Assembly (NCBI RefSeq): GCF_008801475.1
Contig: NZ_VZPP01000010.1
Coordinates: forward strand, 234,809 to 298,808
DNA from: Pseudomonas moorei
GTDB lineage: Bacteria > Pseudomonadota > Gammaproteobacteria > Pseudomonadales > Pseudomonadaceae
DNA length: 64,000 nucleotides
Direction: 5' to 3'
Within the stretch, counting starts at the first letter, position 1, and every line of letters starts with the position of its first letter. Under the pieces are notes generated by a model, which was not told where the DNA came from, searched no databases, and was given only the letters and a program-made list of their open reading frames with translations. Position numbers and translations under genes: made by a program. This document shows, piece after piece, positions 54,361-64,000 of this stretch.

Positions 54361-56450
54361 TCGGTGCCGAGCTCCAGCATCAGCCCGCTCAAGCGTTTGA
54401 CCTTGCGCCGCACCGCTTCTTCAAAGACCCCGGCGCGCGGCTCGATCAAGGTGAACCAGTCCTTGGCCCGGGTAATCCCGGTGTAGATCAGTTCCTTGGT
54501 CAGCACCGGGTTCAGGGCATCGGGCAGAACCAACGCGGTGTGGGTAAATTCCGAGCCCTGGGATTTATGCACGGTCATGGCGTACACAGTCTCGACGTCG
54601 TTCAGCCGGCTGGGCAGGACAAAGCGCACGCCGCCCTGCCCGTCGTTGCGCGGGAACGCCACGCGAAGCACCTGCTTGCCGGCGTCCGGACCGTCCCGTT
54701 CGGGGAGTTTCAGCGCAATGCCGATATCGCCATTCATCAAGCCCAGACCATAGTCGTTGCGGGTCATCAGCACGGGCCGTCCCTCGTACCACTGCTGGTC
54801 GCTGTCGATCAGGCGGGCCTTGAGCAACGCGTCGGTCACTCGCCGGTTCAAGCCCTCGACACCCCACGGCCCCTTGCGGACGGCGCACAACAATTGGAAA
54901 GCGTCGAAGGCTTTCAGGACATCCCGCGCCCAATCCATCCAGCACGCATCCTCGAGCGGACGGTCGATTGCCGGCCGCTGGTTGCGTAACAGGCTCAGGT
55001 AATGCCGATAACCTTGTGGTCCTTCGCCATGGCCATCGAGCAAAAAACGCTCCAGCGCCCGGTCCTGTTCGTTCTTGAGGGACAGGGAAAACACGTCGTC
55101 ATGGCTTCGCGCCGCCAGCAATTTACGGGCTTCATCGGGCTGCTGTTGATTGACCCAACGGGCGAGTTGACCAATGCCGCTGCCCTCGCCAAACCGCCGC
55201 GAGTGACGCAGCATCACCACTTGCTGGGCCAGCGGATGAACGCCCTGGGTGTCTTCCTGCAAACCACTGGCCGCCAGGCTTTCGCCACTGACCGCTTCCA
55301 GCCACTGCCGTGTTTGCGGGTTGTACCAGCCGGCCTCGGCATCGCGACACAAATCGCCCAGCACGGCACCGGCCTCCACCGAGGCCAGTTGATCCTTGTC
55401 CCCCAGCAACACCAGGCGCGCATGGGGTGGCAGCGCATCAAGCAGGTTGGCCATCATTTCCAGGTCGATCATCGAGGCTTCGTCCACCACCAACACGTCC
55501 AGCGGCAAGCGATTGCCCGCGTGGTGACGGAAATGCCGCGTACCGGGACGGCTTCCGAGCAGACGGTGAACGGTGGTGACATCCGAAGGGATTTTCTGGC
55601 GTATGGCGTCGCTGACTTTGAGCGTTCTGACTTGCTGACTGATGGACTCGGTCAGGCGCGCTGCCGCTTTGCCGGTCGGGGCAGCGAGACGAATGCGCAG
55701 CGGTTTGCCCGCCTCTACCGCTGGCGCCTGAAGCAACGCCAGCAAGCGCACGACAGTGGTGGTCTTGCCGGTTCCCGGTCCGCCGGTGACGATGCTGAAG
55801 GCGCCTCGGGTTGCGAGGGCGCAGGCGAGTTTCTGCCAGTCGATCACGTCCCCCGGCTTGGCCGCACCGAACAAACCGGTTAGACGCTCGGGCAAGTCGC
55901 CCGGCGTTGCTTCATGTTCGGCCAGGCGTTGGCGCAGCGAGTTATCGATACGGCGCTCGTAAGCCCAGTAACGGCGCAGGTACAGGCGCTTGCCCGACAA
56001 CACCAGTGGACGGCTGTGCACCGCCTCACGCCCGTCGGCCGCCAACGCGACCAGACTGCTGGAGGCCAGCACTTTGCACCAATGGGCGCCGTCCAGCGCA
56101 ACCAACAACTGCGACGGCAACACCATCGCGCCACTGTGCAGATCACCTTCCGGTGGCAGCGACAGGGCGAAGTCCGGCTCCTTCAATGTCTCGAACACGT
56201 CGAGGCAAACATGCCCGTGGCCCAACTGGTGACTGGTCAATGCCGCGGCCAGCAGCACCAAGGGGTCGTCATCCGGCGCCAGTTCATGAAGGAAGGTCAC
56301 GAAGGCCTTGTCCAGCGCGCGCAACCAGCCACGTTCGACCCAGCGGGTGAGCAGCAACAACAAGTCGTCAGCACGGCTCAGGGGGGCAAGCTCGGCGAGA
56401 CTCTCGTCGGCCAATGAAGTGGGCAACAGGTCAGCGAAGGTGCGACTCAT
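54357..56450 (-). CDS. recD: Exodeoxyribonuclease V alpha subunit RecD
   Basis: A 697-residue SF1 5'-3' helicase subunit of RecBCD, which unwinds and degrades double-strand DNA ends and loads RecA at Chi. Walker A VTGGPGTGKTTTVVRLLALL, Walker B VLVVDEASMIDLEMMANLLDAL, and the late helicase motif TVHKSQGSEFTHTALVLP are present. It overlaps recB by 4 bp and is the last gene of the recC-recB-recD operon. The protein is somewhat longer than the 608-residue E. coli RecD. Confidence 0.95.
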   Translation of the reverse strand: MSRTFADLLPTSLADESLAELAPLSRADDLLLLLTRWVERGWLRALDKAFVTFLHELAPDDDPLVLLAAALTSHQLGHGHVCLDVFETLKEPDFALSLPPEGDLHSGAMVLPSQLLVALDGAHWCKVLASSSLVALAADGREAVHSRPLVLSGKRLYLRRYWAYERRIDNSLRQRLAEHEATPGDLPERLTGLFGAAKPGDVIDWQKLACALATRGAFSIVTGGPGTGKTTTVVRLLALLQAPAVEAGKPLRIRLAAPTGKAAARLTESISQQVRTLKVSDAIRQKIPSDVTTVHRLLGSRPGTRHFRHHAGNRLPLDVLVVDEASMIDLEMMANLLDALPPHARLVLLGDKDQLASVEAGAVLGDLCRDAEAGWYNPQTRQWLEAVSGESLAASGLQEDTQGVHPLAQQVVMLRHSRRFGEGSGIGQLARWVNQQQPDEARKLLAARSHDDVFSLSLKNEQDRALERFLLDGHGEGPQGYRHYLSLLRNQRPAIDRPLEDACWMDWARDVLKAFDAFQLLCAVRKGPWGVEGLNRRVTDALLKARLIDSDQQWYEGRPVLMTRNDYGLGLMNGDIGIALKLPERDGPDAGKQVLRVAFPRNDGQGGVRFVLPSRLNDVETVYAMTVHKSQGSEFTHTALVLPDALNPVLTKELIYTGITRAKDWFTLIEPRAGVFEEAVRRKVKRLSGLMLELGTD

Positions 56451-59400
56451 AGCAATACTCCCTGTTCCCAGGCGGGTTCGGCCTTGGGTTCTGGCTTACC
56501 TTGGAACAGCCGGTCCATTCGTTCGATCAGCTCTTTTGGAGGGCGGGCGAAGTACACGCCCTGGCTGGATGCACGCGTGCCGCGCAAGAACAGGTACAAC
56601 GCGCCGCCGACATGTCGGTCGTAGTCGTAATCGGCCAGCCGTGCCTTGAGTTGTCGATGCAAGGCCAGGAGGTACAACACGTATTGCAGGTCGTAGCGGT
56701 TGTCGAGGATCGACTGTTCCATGGCCTGTTCGGTGTAAGCCGCGTCGTCGACGCCGAGCCAGTTGGATTTGTAGTCAGCGACGTAATAACGACCGTCGTG
56801 CTCGAAGGTCAGGTCGATGAAACCCTTGAACATGCCATTGAGCAATACCGGTTCGGCCGCCACCCGCGCTACGCCCTTGTGCGTGTATTGGCACACCAGC
56901 GCATCGAGCTTGAGCACGTCGACCTTGTGGCTGGCGAACCAGAACTCCATTTCGACCTGGTAATGCGTCAGTTGCTCCAGGACCACCGGGACCTGCCCGG
57001 CCCCTGCCGGCAACGGCGACTTGAGCAGATGCTGCAGCCAATCGCTCAGTGTAGTGATCCAGCCTTCCCAGCCTCGGCGGTTGCATCGGCGGGCAATGGC
57101 ATCTTCCACAGCGTTCGGCGTGGCCACAAAACCCTCGTCACCGGCCCACTCGAGCAATCCATGAAGAAAGGTGCCCGGATTCGGACCGCGCGGGAATCGA
57201 TGGAGATCGGCCCCCCCGGCGACCATCTCACGGGGCGCTTGCGGATCGAGGCGTTCGTCGTCGAAGAGCTTCTGTGCCTGCGGGCTCTCTGGTGCCTCAT
57301 CACTGCCGACACTCAGGATGTCGCTGATTCGCAGGGCACTGTAAGAGGCAATCCACCAGTTTTCGCTGGCCTTGCGCTTCGGAATCAATGGCGCGAGCAA
57401 TGCCGCTTCGTTCTGCGGCGGGTGGTAATGCTCGGCGGTGACTTCAGGCATTTCGCCGTAAGCCAGCGCAACGCAGCCCTGTTGCAGGTCTTCCAGCCAG
57501 CGCTTCAAACCCGCCGATTCAAGCAATGCCGCGCCACCGCCCAACAGATAACCCAGCGCCGAAAGGTGCAGTACCGAGCTGTTGTTATTGCCACGCTTGA
57601 GATCCGTGACGCCCAGCCAGCAGGCATGCTGCGCCCGTGTCAGCGCGACATAGAGCAAGCGCAAATCTTCGGCCAGACGCTCGTCGTCGGCCAGGGCAAT
57701 CAACTCGGCGGTCGGGCTCAAGGTCACCTGGGCCTTGCCCGTGGCGTCGTGGTAATGCAACGGCAGTCGGCTGCCATCCACCGGTTTTGCCGAACAAATG
57801 AACGGCAGGAACACCAAGGGATACTCCAGCCCCTTGGACTTGTGGATGGTCACGACCTTGACCAGCTGTTCATCGCTTTCCAGACGCAGGATCTGCTCTT
57901 CACCGGCCTGCCCGGACAACGCCAGGTGTTCGGACAAATGTCGGATCAAGGCCTGCTCACCATCCAGTTCGGCAGCGGCCTGCTGCAGCAACTCGGAGAG
58001 GTGCAACAGGTTGGTCAACACTCGCTCGCCATCGCTGCGTGCCATCAACGCCTGGGGCAATTGGAAGTCATGCAGCAAACGTCGCAACATCGGCAACACG
58101 CCCTGCTTGCGCCAAATCTCGCGATAACTGCGGAACTGCATCACCCGCGCTTCCCACGCCAGTTCGTCCTGGTTCAGTCGCTCCAGTTCCGTCAGTGACA
58201 GGTCCAGCGTGATGCAGGCCAAGGCGGCGCGTAGCGGCCGCTCGACATCCGGTTCGGCGCAGGCCTTGAGCCAGGTCAGCACGTCGTGTGCTTCCTGAGC
58301 GGCGAACACCGAGTCCTTGTCCGACAAATAAACGCTGCGCACGCCTCGGGCCGAGAGTTCGGCACGCACAGCCTGCGCTTCCTTGCCATCGCGGACCAGG
58401 ATCGCAATGTCCGCTGGCAACAGGCCTTTGAAACCCTGGCCTTCGCGGGTAAACCCGGCACGACCTTGCTGACCACCATTGAGCAGTCGGGTGATCTCGC
58501 TGGCGCAGGCGGCGGCCAGTTGTTGCCGGTACACCGCACCGGACAACGGCTGCTCGGTGGACAGGTGCCAGATGTTCAGGGCGGGCACGACCTGACCATC
58601 GATGCACAGGACTTCTTTGCGGCCCTGGGATTCGACCGGCAGGAACGGTACCGGGTTGTCGCCGCTCGCTTCCCGGAAAAGGAAGGCACCACGCCCGGAC
58701 TCTCGGGACTCCGCGCGTTCGAAGACATGGTTCACGGCACCGACCATGCCATGACTGGAACGGAAATTGGTGCCCAGGGTATGCAGCCGGCCAGCAGTGG
58801 CCTGACGCGCGCGAAGGTAGGTATAGATGTCGGCGCCACGGAAGGCATAAATCGCCTGCTTCGGGTCGCCGATCAGGAACAGGCCGCTTTGCGGATTGTT
58901 GTCTTCGATGCAATAGATACTCTCGAAGATCCGGTACTGCACCGGGTCGGTGTCCTGGAATTCATCGATCAGCGCTACCGGGAACTGCTCGCGGATCAGG
59001 GCAGCCAGGCGCTCGCCGCCATCGGATTGCAACGCTGCATCGAGACGCAGCAACATGTCATCAAAGCCCATTTCCGCCCGTCGACGCTTCTCTTCTTCGA
59101 AGCGTGCACCGACCCAATGGGCGGCGTGTTGCAGCACGGCGGCATCGGGCGTCGGCAATTGATCAAGTGCGGTTTTCAGGCCGGGCATTGCGTCCAGCCC
59201 AGGATGACGGGGCACCTCGCCCTTCTTCCAGGCTTCAGCCATACCGTCGGGCGTGAGACGCGTGAAACCGGTGCCGATATCCAGTTGCTCGAGGGCTTCA
59301 TCCTCGGCCCAGGCTTTGAGTTTCTCGAACCACGGCTCGAAGTAACGCGCCTGCATCTTGCGACCATCGACATTTTTGCTGGCGACACCCTCGTGGCAGA

Positions 59401-60139
59401 TGGCGAGCAACTCGTCCGCCCACTGACGCCAGGGCATCTTCAGTTCGAGCAAGGCCGCCCGTCGTTGCTGCAGACACTCGGTGATCAGTTCGACCGGCTC
59501 TTTACCTTCAACACTGTCACGCTCACTGGCGAACAGTCCGCGAACGCGCGGCAACAGTGCGGCCGGGCCACCCCAATTGTTGCGCACCCAGTTCAGGGCA
59601 TCGCCTTGCATCGGGTAGCAAAACAGCCGCCAGTAATCGCGCAAGACCTCGCCGAGCAAATCGCTGTGGTCGGTTTCCAGGGTCTGGGTAAACAGGCTGC
59701 CACTGTCGAACGCGTGTTCGCGCAACATGCGCTGACACCAACTGTGGATGGTCGAGACGGCGGCTTCGTCCATCCACTGGGCGGCGATGTCCAGGCGGTT
59801 TGCGCAACCGGGCCACTGCTCGGGCGGGTACTCGTTACGCAACTCGGCGATCAGGGCGTCCGGGGCGGGCGTTTCATCGCGGAAAAAGCGGGCGGCTTCT
59901 GCAAGCCGTGTGCGAATCCGTTCGCGCAGCTCTTTGGTGGCGGCATCGGTGAAGGTCACAACGAGGATTTGCGGAGGCAACAACTCGCGCCCGAAACCAC
60001 TCGATTCGCCGCCATGGCCAAGGACCAGCCGCAGATACAGGGCAGAAATGGTAAACGTCTTGCCGGTCCCGGCACTGGCTTCGATCAGTTGACTGCCGCG
60101 CAGCGGGAATGCCAGGGCCAGAGGTGTCTTGCTGGTCAT
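56447..60139 (-). CDS. recB: Exodeoxyribonuclease V beta subunit RecB
   Basis: A 1230-residue helicase-nuclease subunit of RecBCD. UvrD-like Walker A ASAGTGKT at residues 21-28, ALIDEFQDTDPVQYRIFESIY, TIHKSKGLEYPLVFLPF, and the C-terminal PD-(D/E)XK nuclease with YYVADYKSNWLG followed by YDLQYVLYLLALHRQL are visible. ATG 60139 overlaps the recC stop by 4 bp; the frame extends to 60172 inside recC. Confidence 0.96.
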   Translation of the reverse strand: MTSKTPLALAFPLRGSQLIEASAGTGKTFTISALYLRLVLGHGGESSGFGRELLPPQILVVTFTDAATKELRERIRTRLAEAARFFRDETPAPDALIAELRNEYPPEQWPGCANRLDIAAQWMDEAAVSTIHSWCQRMLREHAFDSGSLFTQTLETDHSDLLGEVLRDYWRLFCYPMQGDALNWVRNNWGGPAALLPRVRGLFASERDSVEGKEPVELITECLQQRRAALLELKMPWRQWADELLAICHEGVASKNVDGRKMQARYFEPWFEKLKAWAEDEALEQLDIGTGFTRLTPDGMAEAWKKGEVPRHPGLDAMPGLKTALDQLPTPDAAVLQHAAHWVGARFEEEKRRRAEMGFDDMLLRLDAALQSDGGERLAALIREQFPVALIDEFQDTDPVQYRIFESIYCIEDNNPQSGLFLIGDPKQAIYAFRGADIYTYLRARQATAGRLHTLGTNFRSSHGMVGAVNHVFERAESRESGRGAFLFREASGDNPVPFLPVESQGRKEVLCIDGQVVPALNIWHLSTEQPLSGAVYRQQLAAACASEITRLLNGGQQGRAGFTREGQGFKGLLPADIAILVRDGKEAQAVRAELSARGVRSVYLSDKDSVFAAQEAHDVLTWLKACAEPDVERPLRAALACITLDLSLTELERLNQDELAWEARVMQFRSYREIWRKQGVLPMLRRLLHDFQLPQALMARSDGERVLTNLLHLSELLQQAAAELDGEQALIRHLSEHLALSGQAGEEQILRLESDEQLVKVVTIHKSKGLEYPLVFLPFICSAKPVDGSRLPLHYHDATGKAQVTLSPTAELIALADDERLAEDLRLLYVALTRAQHACWLGVTDLKRGNNNSSVLHLSALGYLLGGGAALLESAGLKRWLEDLQQGCVALAYGEMPEVTAEHYHPPQNEAALLAPLIPKRKASENWWIASYSALRISDILSVGSDEAPESPQAQKLFDDERLDPQAPREMVAGGADLHRFPRGPNPGTFLHGLLEWAGDEGFVATPNAVEDAIARRCNRRGWEGWITTLSDWLQHLLKSPLPAGAGQVPVVLEQLTHYQVEMEFWFASHKVDVLKLDALVCQYTHKGVARVAAEPVLLNGMFKGFIDLTFEHDGRYYVADYKSNWLGVDDAAYTEQAMEQSILDNRYDLQYVLYLLALHRQLKARLADYDYDRHVGGALYLFLRGTRASSQGVYFARPPKELIERMDRLFQGKPEPKAEPAWEQGVLL

Positions 60140-63100
60140 GAGCGTGCCTCCTCGCTGGGCAATGAGCGCCAAGGCGCCTCAAGTAGCGGCCGATACAAGG
60201 CGTTGCACCAATCGACGAACGTTTCATCGGCGGTGAGCGCATCGTAATCGGCGAATTGACGGGCCAGTGCCACGCTTTCCCGGCGCTCCCCGTCCGTGGT
60301 CAATCCATCGCCTTCGTAGGCTTTGCGCGCAGCCATTGCGGCTTTGACCGGATCGGTCTGGCCTAACCAGGCGAACGCCGTCTTGACCGCGATCGGCAGC
60401 GGCTGACGCATGCCCGATTGCCAGGCCAGCAACAGGTCACCCAGAATCCGTGATGCTGACTCCTGCTCCATCGGCTCAAGGATCAGGCTGTCGTCACTGG
60501 CCACCAATGCGGTGGTCATGGCCAGGCCGCTGGCACAGGCGACCAGATGATCGACCCAGGGTCGCGTCAGGCGATGCCATTTGCGCGATTTGATCGAACC
60601 GATGCTGTTGGGGATGGTTGTGATCGAGAGCAAACCACCGTCGGCGCGTTGGTGCAGCCCGCTGAGCCAGCCCTCGACGCGCAGATCATGCAACGCCAGG
60701 TTCACCGGCAGGGCACTGGTCAGCGGCGTTGGCCATAACGCCAGGAGCTGGTCGTAGCGTTGCAGCAGGTCCGGTAACGGCTCAATCAGTTCCCGCTGAA
60801 GGCATTCGCCGAATCCTGCCATTGGCAGCAGTCCACTGTTTTGCAGGCGTCGTGCCTGCAATGCCAACGCTTGATCAACGTCTTCCGGGGCTGCCAGAGC
60901 CGCTTCGAGCAAACTGTCGCTGAGGCTATAGCGTTGCAGTGCGTCGAGCACAAAGGGCTCCTCATCGGCCAGGGGCACTTCGGCGGCCTCGAAGAACACT
61001 TTCAAGCGCTGACTGAAGAAATGGCGCACAGGGTTACGCAGGAAATCCTGCAATTGGCCGAGACCCAGCGGCTCTTCTTGAACGTGGGCATCCAGCACTT
61101 CGATGTCCATCGCGTGCTCGGTCGCGTGATGAAGCGCCTGCCATTCCGTGGCGTAGCTGAACAGTGCGTCGCCTTCATGGAAGTACCGGGCACTGAAGGG
61201 CTGCAAGGGGTGCTCCTGAGTGATGGCCTCAAGCAGGTCCTCTTCGGCGTCGGTCATTCGCCAGCCGCTGGCCAGGTGGTCACGGAGCTGGCCGATCAGT
61301 ACCGATGCCGGGCGCTCGCTGTTATCGCGAATACTGCGACCGACCCAACTGATGTAGAGCTGGTCACGGGCCGACAAGAGCGCCTCCAACAGCAAGTAAC
61401 GGTCATCTTCGCGTCGCGATCGATCACCGGGGCGGTAGTCACTGCCCATGAGGTCGAAGTCCAGGGGCGGTTGTGCTCGCGGGTAGTCACCGTCATTCAT
61501 GCCAAGCAGGCAGACCAGTTTGAACGGGATCGCTCGCATGGGCATCAAGGTGCAGAAGTTAACCGCACCGGCCAGAAAACGCTGAGACAAGCGCCCCTGA
61601 TCGAGCCCGGCCAGCCAGGCTTCGCGGACGACGGTCAGTGGCAGTTCGTCTTGTAAACCGACCGACTCACAATTCTCGAGCCAGGTTTCACGCAAGGCTT
61701 CGAGTTCGCTCAGCAGGTAGTCGTCATGCTCGTTACTGGCCTGGAAGAACAACGACACCAAGGCCTGCAAGCGCGAACTCCACCGCTGGGGCGATGCCGG
61801 TTGCGTGAGTTCGTGATGGGCAATCTCCAGCGCATTGAGCAACGCGACCAATGGGCCGATGAGCGCGGCATCCAGTCCACCGATCTCGTCATAGGGTTCA
61901 ATGCCTTCACAAGCACTGCCACTGCCCACGGCATAACCCAGCAGCATCCGGCGCAGGCCAAAACGCCAACTGTTTTGCTCCAGCGCCTGCGGCAGACCCA
62001 GTCCTGCCCGCTGCTCGGCATTCATGCCCCAGCGAATGCCCGCGCCTTCAATCCAGCGATGAAGGGTCGGCAGGTCGCGCTCCTCTACACCGAAACGAGC
62101 GCGCAGTGCCGGGACATCCAACAGATCGAGAATTTCGCTGACAGGGAAACGGCTGTCCGGCAGTTTGAGCAGATGTTCGACGGCGATCAGTAATGGATCA
62201 CGGCCACGCTGCCCCTGGTCCGCCAGGGTGAAGGGAATGAATCGCGGATCCTGGCGCTCAAGCTGGCCGAACACCGCCCGAATATGGGGTGCGTAACTGT
62301 CGATATCCGGGACCATGACAATCACATCCCGTGGTCGCAGGTCTGCATCGGCGCTGAAGCGTGCGAGCAGTTGATCGTGAAGGATTTCGACTTCGCGCTG
62401 GGCACTGTGAGCGATGTGAAAACGGACCGACTGGTCTGCCTCCAGATCCACTGCCGGCCAACGGTCGCGGGTTTCGTTCAGGGGACGCAACTCAAGGATG
62501 TCGTCCTGCAACTGATTGAGCATGTTCAGTGGCTGGCTGTCGCTGAACAGGTCGATGCGACCGTCGCGAAACGCAGAGCGATAGCTATTTGGATCGTCGT
62601 AGCTGTCGAGCAGGTTGATGTAATCCCGCCCCTGCTTGCCCCATGCGGCCAACAACGGGTGGGCATGCTGATGAAGGGTTTGCGGGTCGAGCACAACCGG
62701 CATACCGCTCTTGCGAGCTTGTCGCTTGTATTGATGTCGCAACAGGTCTTTATCGGCGACGATGTCCGCCCAATGGTGGCGACACGGGTTATGCACGCAC
62801 AACAGAACCTGACTGAATCGAGCCAGCCCGGCCAAGGCTTCCAGGGCTTGTGCGGGTAGCGACGAAATGCCGAAAACAATGACACGGGAAGGCAGCCCGA
62901 CAGGGGCGATATCGAGACTGTTGATCCGCTCGATGAACCGCTGGTGTACGCCGGCGCGGCTTTGCGCCATGCCCTCTTCACCGACATCCAGCAACAGAGC
63001 GCGCCACAACTCCGCCTGCCAGCAATTGGCCGGCGTCAGCGGCTTGGCTTCCCCTCTGCCGTTGCGTAATTGATGCCGACCTTCTGCCCAGTCTTCGAGC

Positions 63101-63588
63101 CAGTCGGCCCGGTACACTTGATATTGGTCGAACAAATCCGCCAACCGCTCAGCCAATTGATAGCGTTTGCGCAAATCGCTGTCATGGGTCAGGAAGCGTT
63201 GCAGGGGCTCGAAATGCGGTTGATTGATCAGTTGCGGGAGCAGACGCATGAGGCGCCAGGTCAAGGGAGCCTTATCAAGCAGGGATTTGACCGGAATTTC
63301 GTCACGACCAAGAACCATGCGATACAGCTGCCACATGAAGCTGCCGGGTAACTGTACATCGATGGCCGCAGCGATCCCGCAACCACCCATATCGTCTTCT
63401 TCAGAGTCTTCAGCCAGTGCCAACTTGAGCCATTGTGCAATGCCATTGCTCTGCACCAGGGCGATTTCATTTTCCAAGGGGGCCAGCGGGTAACGCCGCA
63501 TCCAGCTCACCACCAGGCTACGTAACTCGTCCAGGCGATTGCCGTGAACCACCATAAAACCAGCACTGAGGGATGTTGCGTCCGGCAT
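60136..63588 (-). CDS. recC: Exodeoxyribonuclease V gamma subunit RecC
   Basis: A 1150-residue subunit of RecBCD that holds the complex and recognises Chi. N-terminal FMVVHGNRLDELRSLVVSWMRRYPLAPLENEIALVQSNGIAQWL and VIVFGISSLPAQALEALAGLA are characteristic, as is FKLVCLLGMNDGDYPRAQPPLDFDLM. Start 63588 follows AAGGAAG; the longer frame to 63738 is only REPIN sequence. First gene of the operon; promoter expected at 63590-63650. Confidence 0.95.
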   Translation of the reverse strand: MPDATSLSAGFMVVHGNRLDELRSLVVSWMRRYPLAPLENEIALVQSNGIAQWLKLALAEDSEEDDMGGCGIAAAIDVQLPGSFMWQLYRMVLGRDEIPVKSLLDKAPLTWRLMRLLPQLINQPHFEPLQRFLTHDSDLRKRYQLAERLADLFDQYQVYRADWLEDWAEGRHQLRNGRGEAKPLTPANCWQAELWRALLLDVGEEGMAQSRAGVHQRFIERINSLDIAPVGLPSRVIVFGISSLPAQALEALAGLARFSQVLLCVHNPCRHHWADIVADKDLLRHQYKRQARKSGMPVVLDPQTLHQHAHPLLAAWGKQGRDYINLLDSYDDPNSYRSAFRDGRIDLFSDSQPLNMLNQLQDDILELRPLNETRDRWPAVDLEADQSVRFHIAHSAQREVEILHDQLLARFSADADLRPRDVIVMVPDIDSYAPHIRAVFGQLERQDPRFIPFTLADQGQRGRDPLLIAVEHLLKLPDSRFPVSEILDLLDVPALRARFGVEERDLPTLHRWIEGAGIRWGMNAEQRAGLGLPQALEQNSWRFGLRRMLLGYAVGSGSACEGIEPYDEIGGLDAALIGPLVALLNALEIAHHELTQPASPQRWSSRLQALVSLFFQASNEHDDYLLSELEALRETWLENCESVGLQDELPLTVVREAWLAGLDQGRLSQRFLAGAVNFCTLMPMRAIPFKLVCLLGMNDGDYPRAQPPLDFDLMGSDYRPGDRSRREDDRYLLLEALLSARDQLYISWVGRSIRDNSERPASVLIGQLRDHLASGWRMTDAEEDLLEAITQEHPLQPFSARYFHEGDALFSYATEWQALHHATEHAMDIEVLDAHVQEEPLGLGQLQDFLRNPVRHFFSQRLKVFFEAAEVPLADEEPFVLDALQRYSLSDSLLEAALAAPEDVDQALALQARRLQNSGLLPMAGFGECLQRELIEPLPDLLQRYDQLLALWPTPLTSALPVNLALHDLRVEGWLSGLHQRADGGLLSITTIPNSIGSIKSRKWHRLTRPWVDHLVACASGLAMTTALVASDDSLILEPMEQESASRILGDLLLAWQSGMRQPLPIAVKTAFAWLGQTDPVKAAMAARKAYEGDGLTTDGERRESVALARQFADYDALTADETFVDWCNALYRPLLEAPWRSLPSEEARS

Positions 63589-63649
63589 AAAGGCTTCCTT
63601 GGAAAGCGCAAATCGAGGGACGACTTTAGCATTGAAGGCAACTTGCTTC

Positions 63650-63752
63650 ATTGCAGGAGCGAGCTCGCTCGCGGAGAACTGAAGGACTGCGGGTGGCCTC
63701 AGATAGTTAACGTCATCGTTGACGACCATCGCGAGCAAGCTCGCCCTTGCAG
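63650..63752. repeat. REPIN (inverted REP pair)
   Basis: TGCAGGAGCGAGCTCGCTCGCGG and an inverted partner CATCGCGAGCAAGCTCGCCCTTGCA, about 100 bp in all, between recC and the rRNA operon terminator. Confidence 0.8.
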
Positions 63753-63764
63753 CCGGGCAAAAAC

Positions 63765-63798
63765 AAAACCCCTACCTGCATACGCAGATAGGGGTTTT
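63765..63798 (-). terminator. rRNA operon terminator
   Basis: AAAACCCCTA(C)CTGC / GCAG(A)TAGGGGTTTT forms a stem of about 14 bp; on the minus strand it is followed by T-rich sequence (TTTTGTTTTTG). It lies 11 bp after the 5S gene. Confidence 0.9.
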
Positions 63799-63808
63799 GG
63801 AATTTAAT

Positions 63809-63924
63809 CTTGACGATGACCTACTCTCACATGGGGAAACCCCACACTACCATCGGCGATGCATCGTTTCACTTCTGAGTTCGGGATGGGATCAGGTGGT
63901 TCCAATGCTCTATGGTCGTCAAGA
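63809..63924 (-). rRNA. rrf: 5S ribosomal RNA
   Basis: About 116 nt on the minus strand, from CTTGACGACCATAGAGC to GTAGGTCATCGTCAAG, whose ends pair as helix I. The conserved core CCTGATCCCATCCCGAACTC and GAAACGATGCATCGCCGATGG are clear. Ends are accurate to a few bases. The remaining 76 bp to the window edge are the 23S-5S spacer of the same operon. Confidence 0.97.
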
Positions 63925-64000
63925 AATTCGGGTACCGAACCGTCTTTCGACGCTTCAGCAAATTGGGTATGCGATAGTTTGTGTGTGGTGCGAACTTTCG

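Overview
The window looks like a chromosome segment of a fluorescens-group Pseudomonas. The evidence is high GC with matching codon use, a Pseudomonas-type two-sense-part tmRNA, the lutABC-dld lactate cluster, a kynurenine/anthranilate pathway under KynR- and AntR-type regulators, recCBD beside an rRNA operon, and many REP/REPIN repeats of the 'GTGGGAGCGAGC...TCGCGATGG' type. This assignment is by pattern recognition; no database search was possible.

Layout. (1) 1-5.6 kb: the end of lutA, then lutB, lutC and a 936-residue FAD/Fe-S D-lactate dehydrogenase, all overlapping by 4 bp or less (lactate oxidation). (2) 5.7-6.7 kb: two small paralogous secreted proteins. (3) 6711-7108: ssrA (tmRNA). 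An 11.8-kb integrated island occupies its 3' end (about 7095-18881). It carries a P4-type integrase with paired arm-type repeats, a 1-kb non-coding structured region, a DUF3987 (primase-associated) protein flanked by two inverted copies of a GGCGACA repeat array, a second recombinase-like protein with a small partner, and a cargo operon recognisable as the RADAR anti-phage system (rdrA ATPase and rdrB adenosine deaminase). The island ends with a short repeat-bounded MITE-like remnant, a second pair of arm-type repeats, attR and the displaced ssrA terminator. (4) 19.2-24.5 kb: DUF2252 protein, GNAT acetyltransferase, and a small envelope/LPS-modification group (GT39 transferase, PAP2 phosphatase, Ais-like phosphatase). 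(5) 24.7-33.3 kb: HBM-type chemoreceptor, FitAB-type toxin-antitoxin with a perfect palindromic operator, VOC protein, a D-aminoacylase / RpiR / GntP operon, and a SulP transporter. (6) 33.5-38.8 kb: NAD-dependent epimerase, LysR regulator, mdaB, a YgiN-like quinol monooxygenase, TauE/SafE permease, a tandemly duplicated REPIN and a second LysR regulator.

(7) 38.7-50.0 kb forms a functional unit for aromatic amino acid breakdown. A permease, an OprD-type porin and kynureninase are co-oriented. They lie opposite kynR, antR and the antABC-aroP operon, with kynurenine formamidase (kynB) convergent to aroP. Together these would take up tryptophan or kynurenine and convert it through anthranilate to catechol. 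Tryptophan 2,3-dioxygenase (kynA) is not in the window. (8) 50.3-54.4 kb: a cupin, mmsB and mmsA (valine/isobutyrate catabolism) with a divergent LysR gene. (9) 54.4-63.6 kb: recC-recB-recD, translationally coupled, then a REPIN, the rRNA-operon terminator and the 5S rRNA gene on the minus strand.

The accessory region is the ssrA island. RADAR itself is a described system. The parts that look least described are the paired inverted repeat arrays around the DUF3987 gene, the hairpin-rich 1-kb region upstream of it, and the AT-rich reading frame directly before rdrA.
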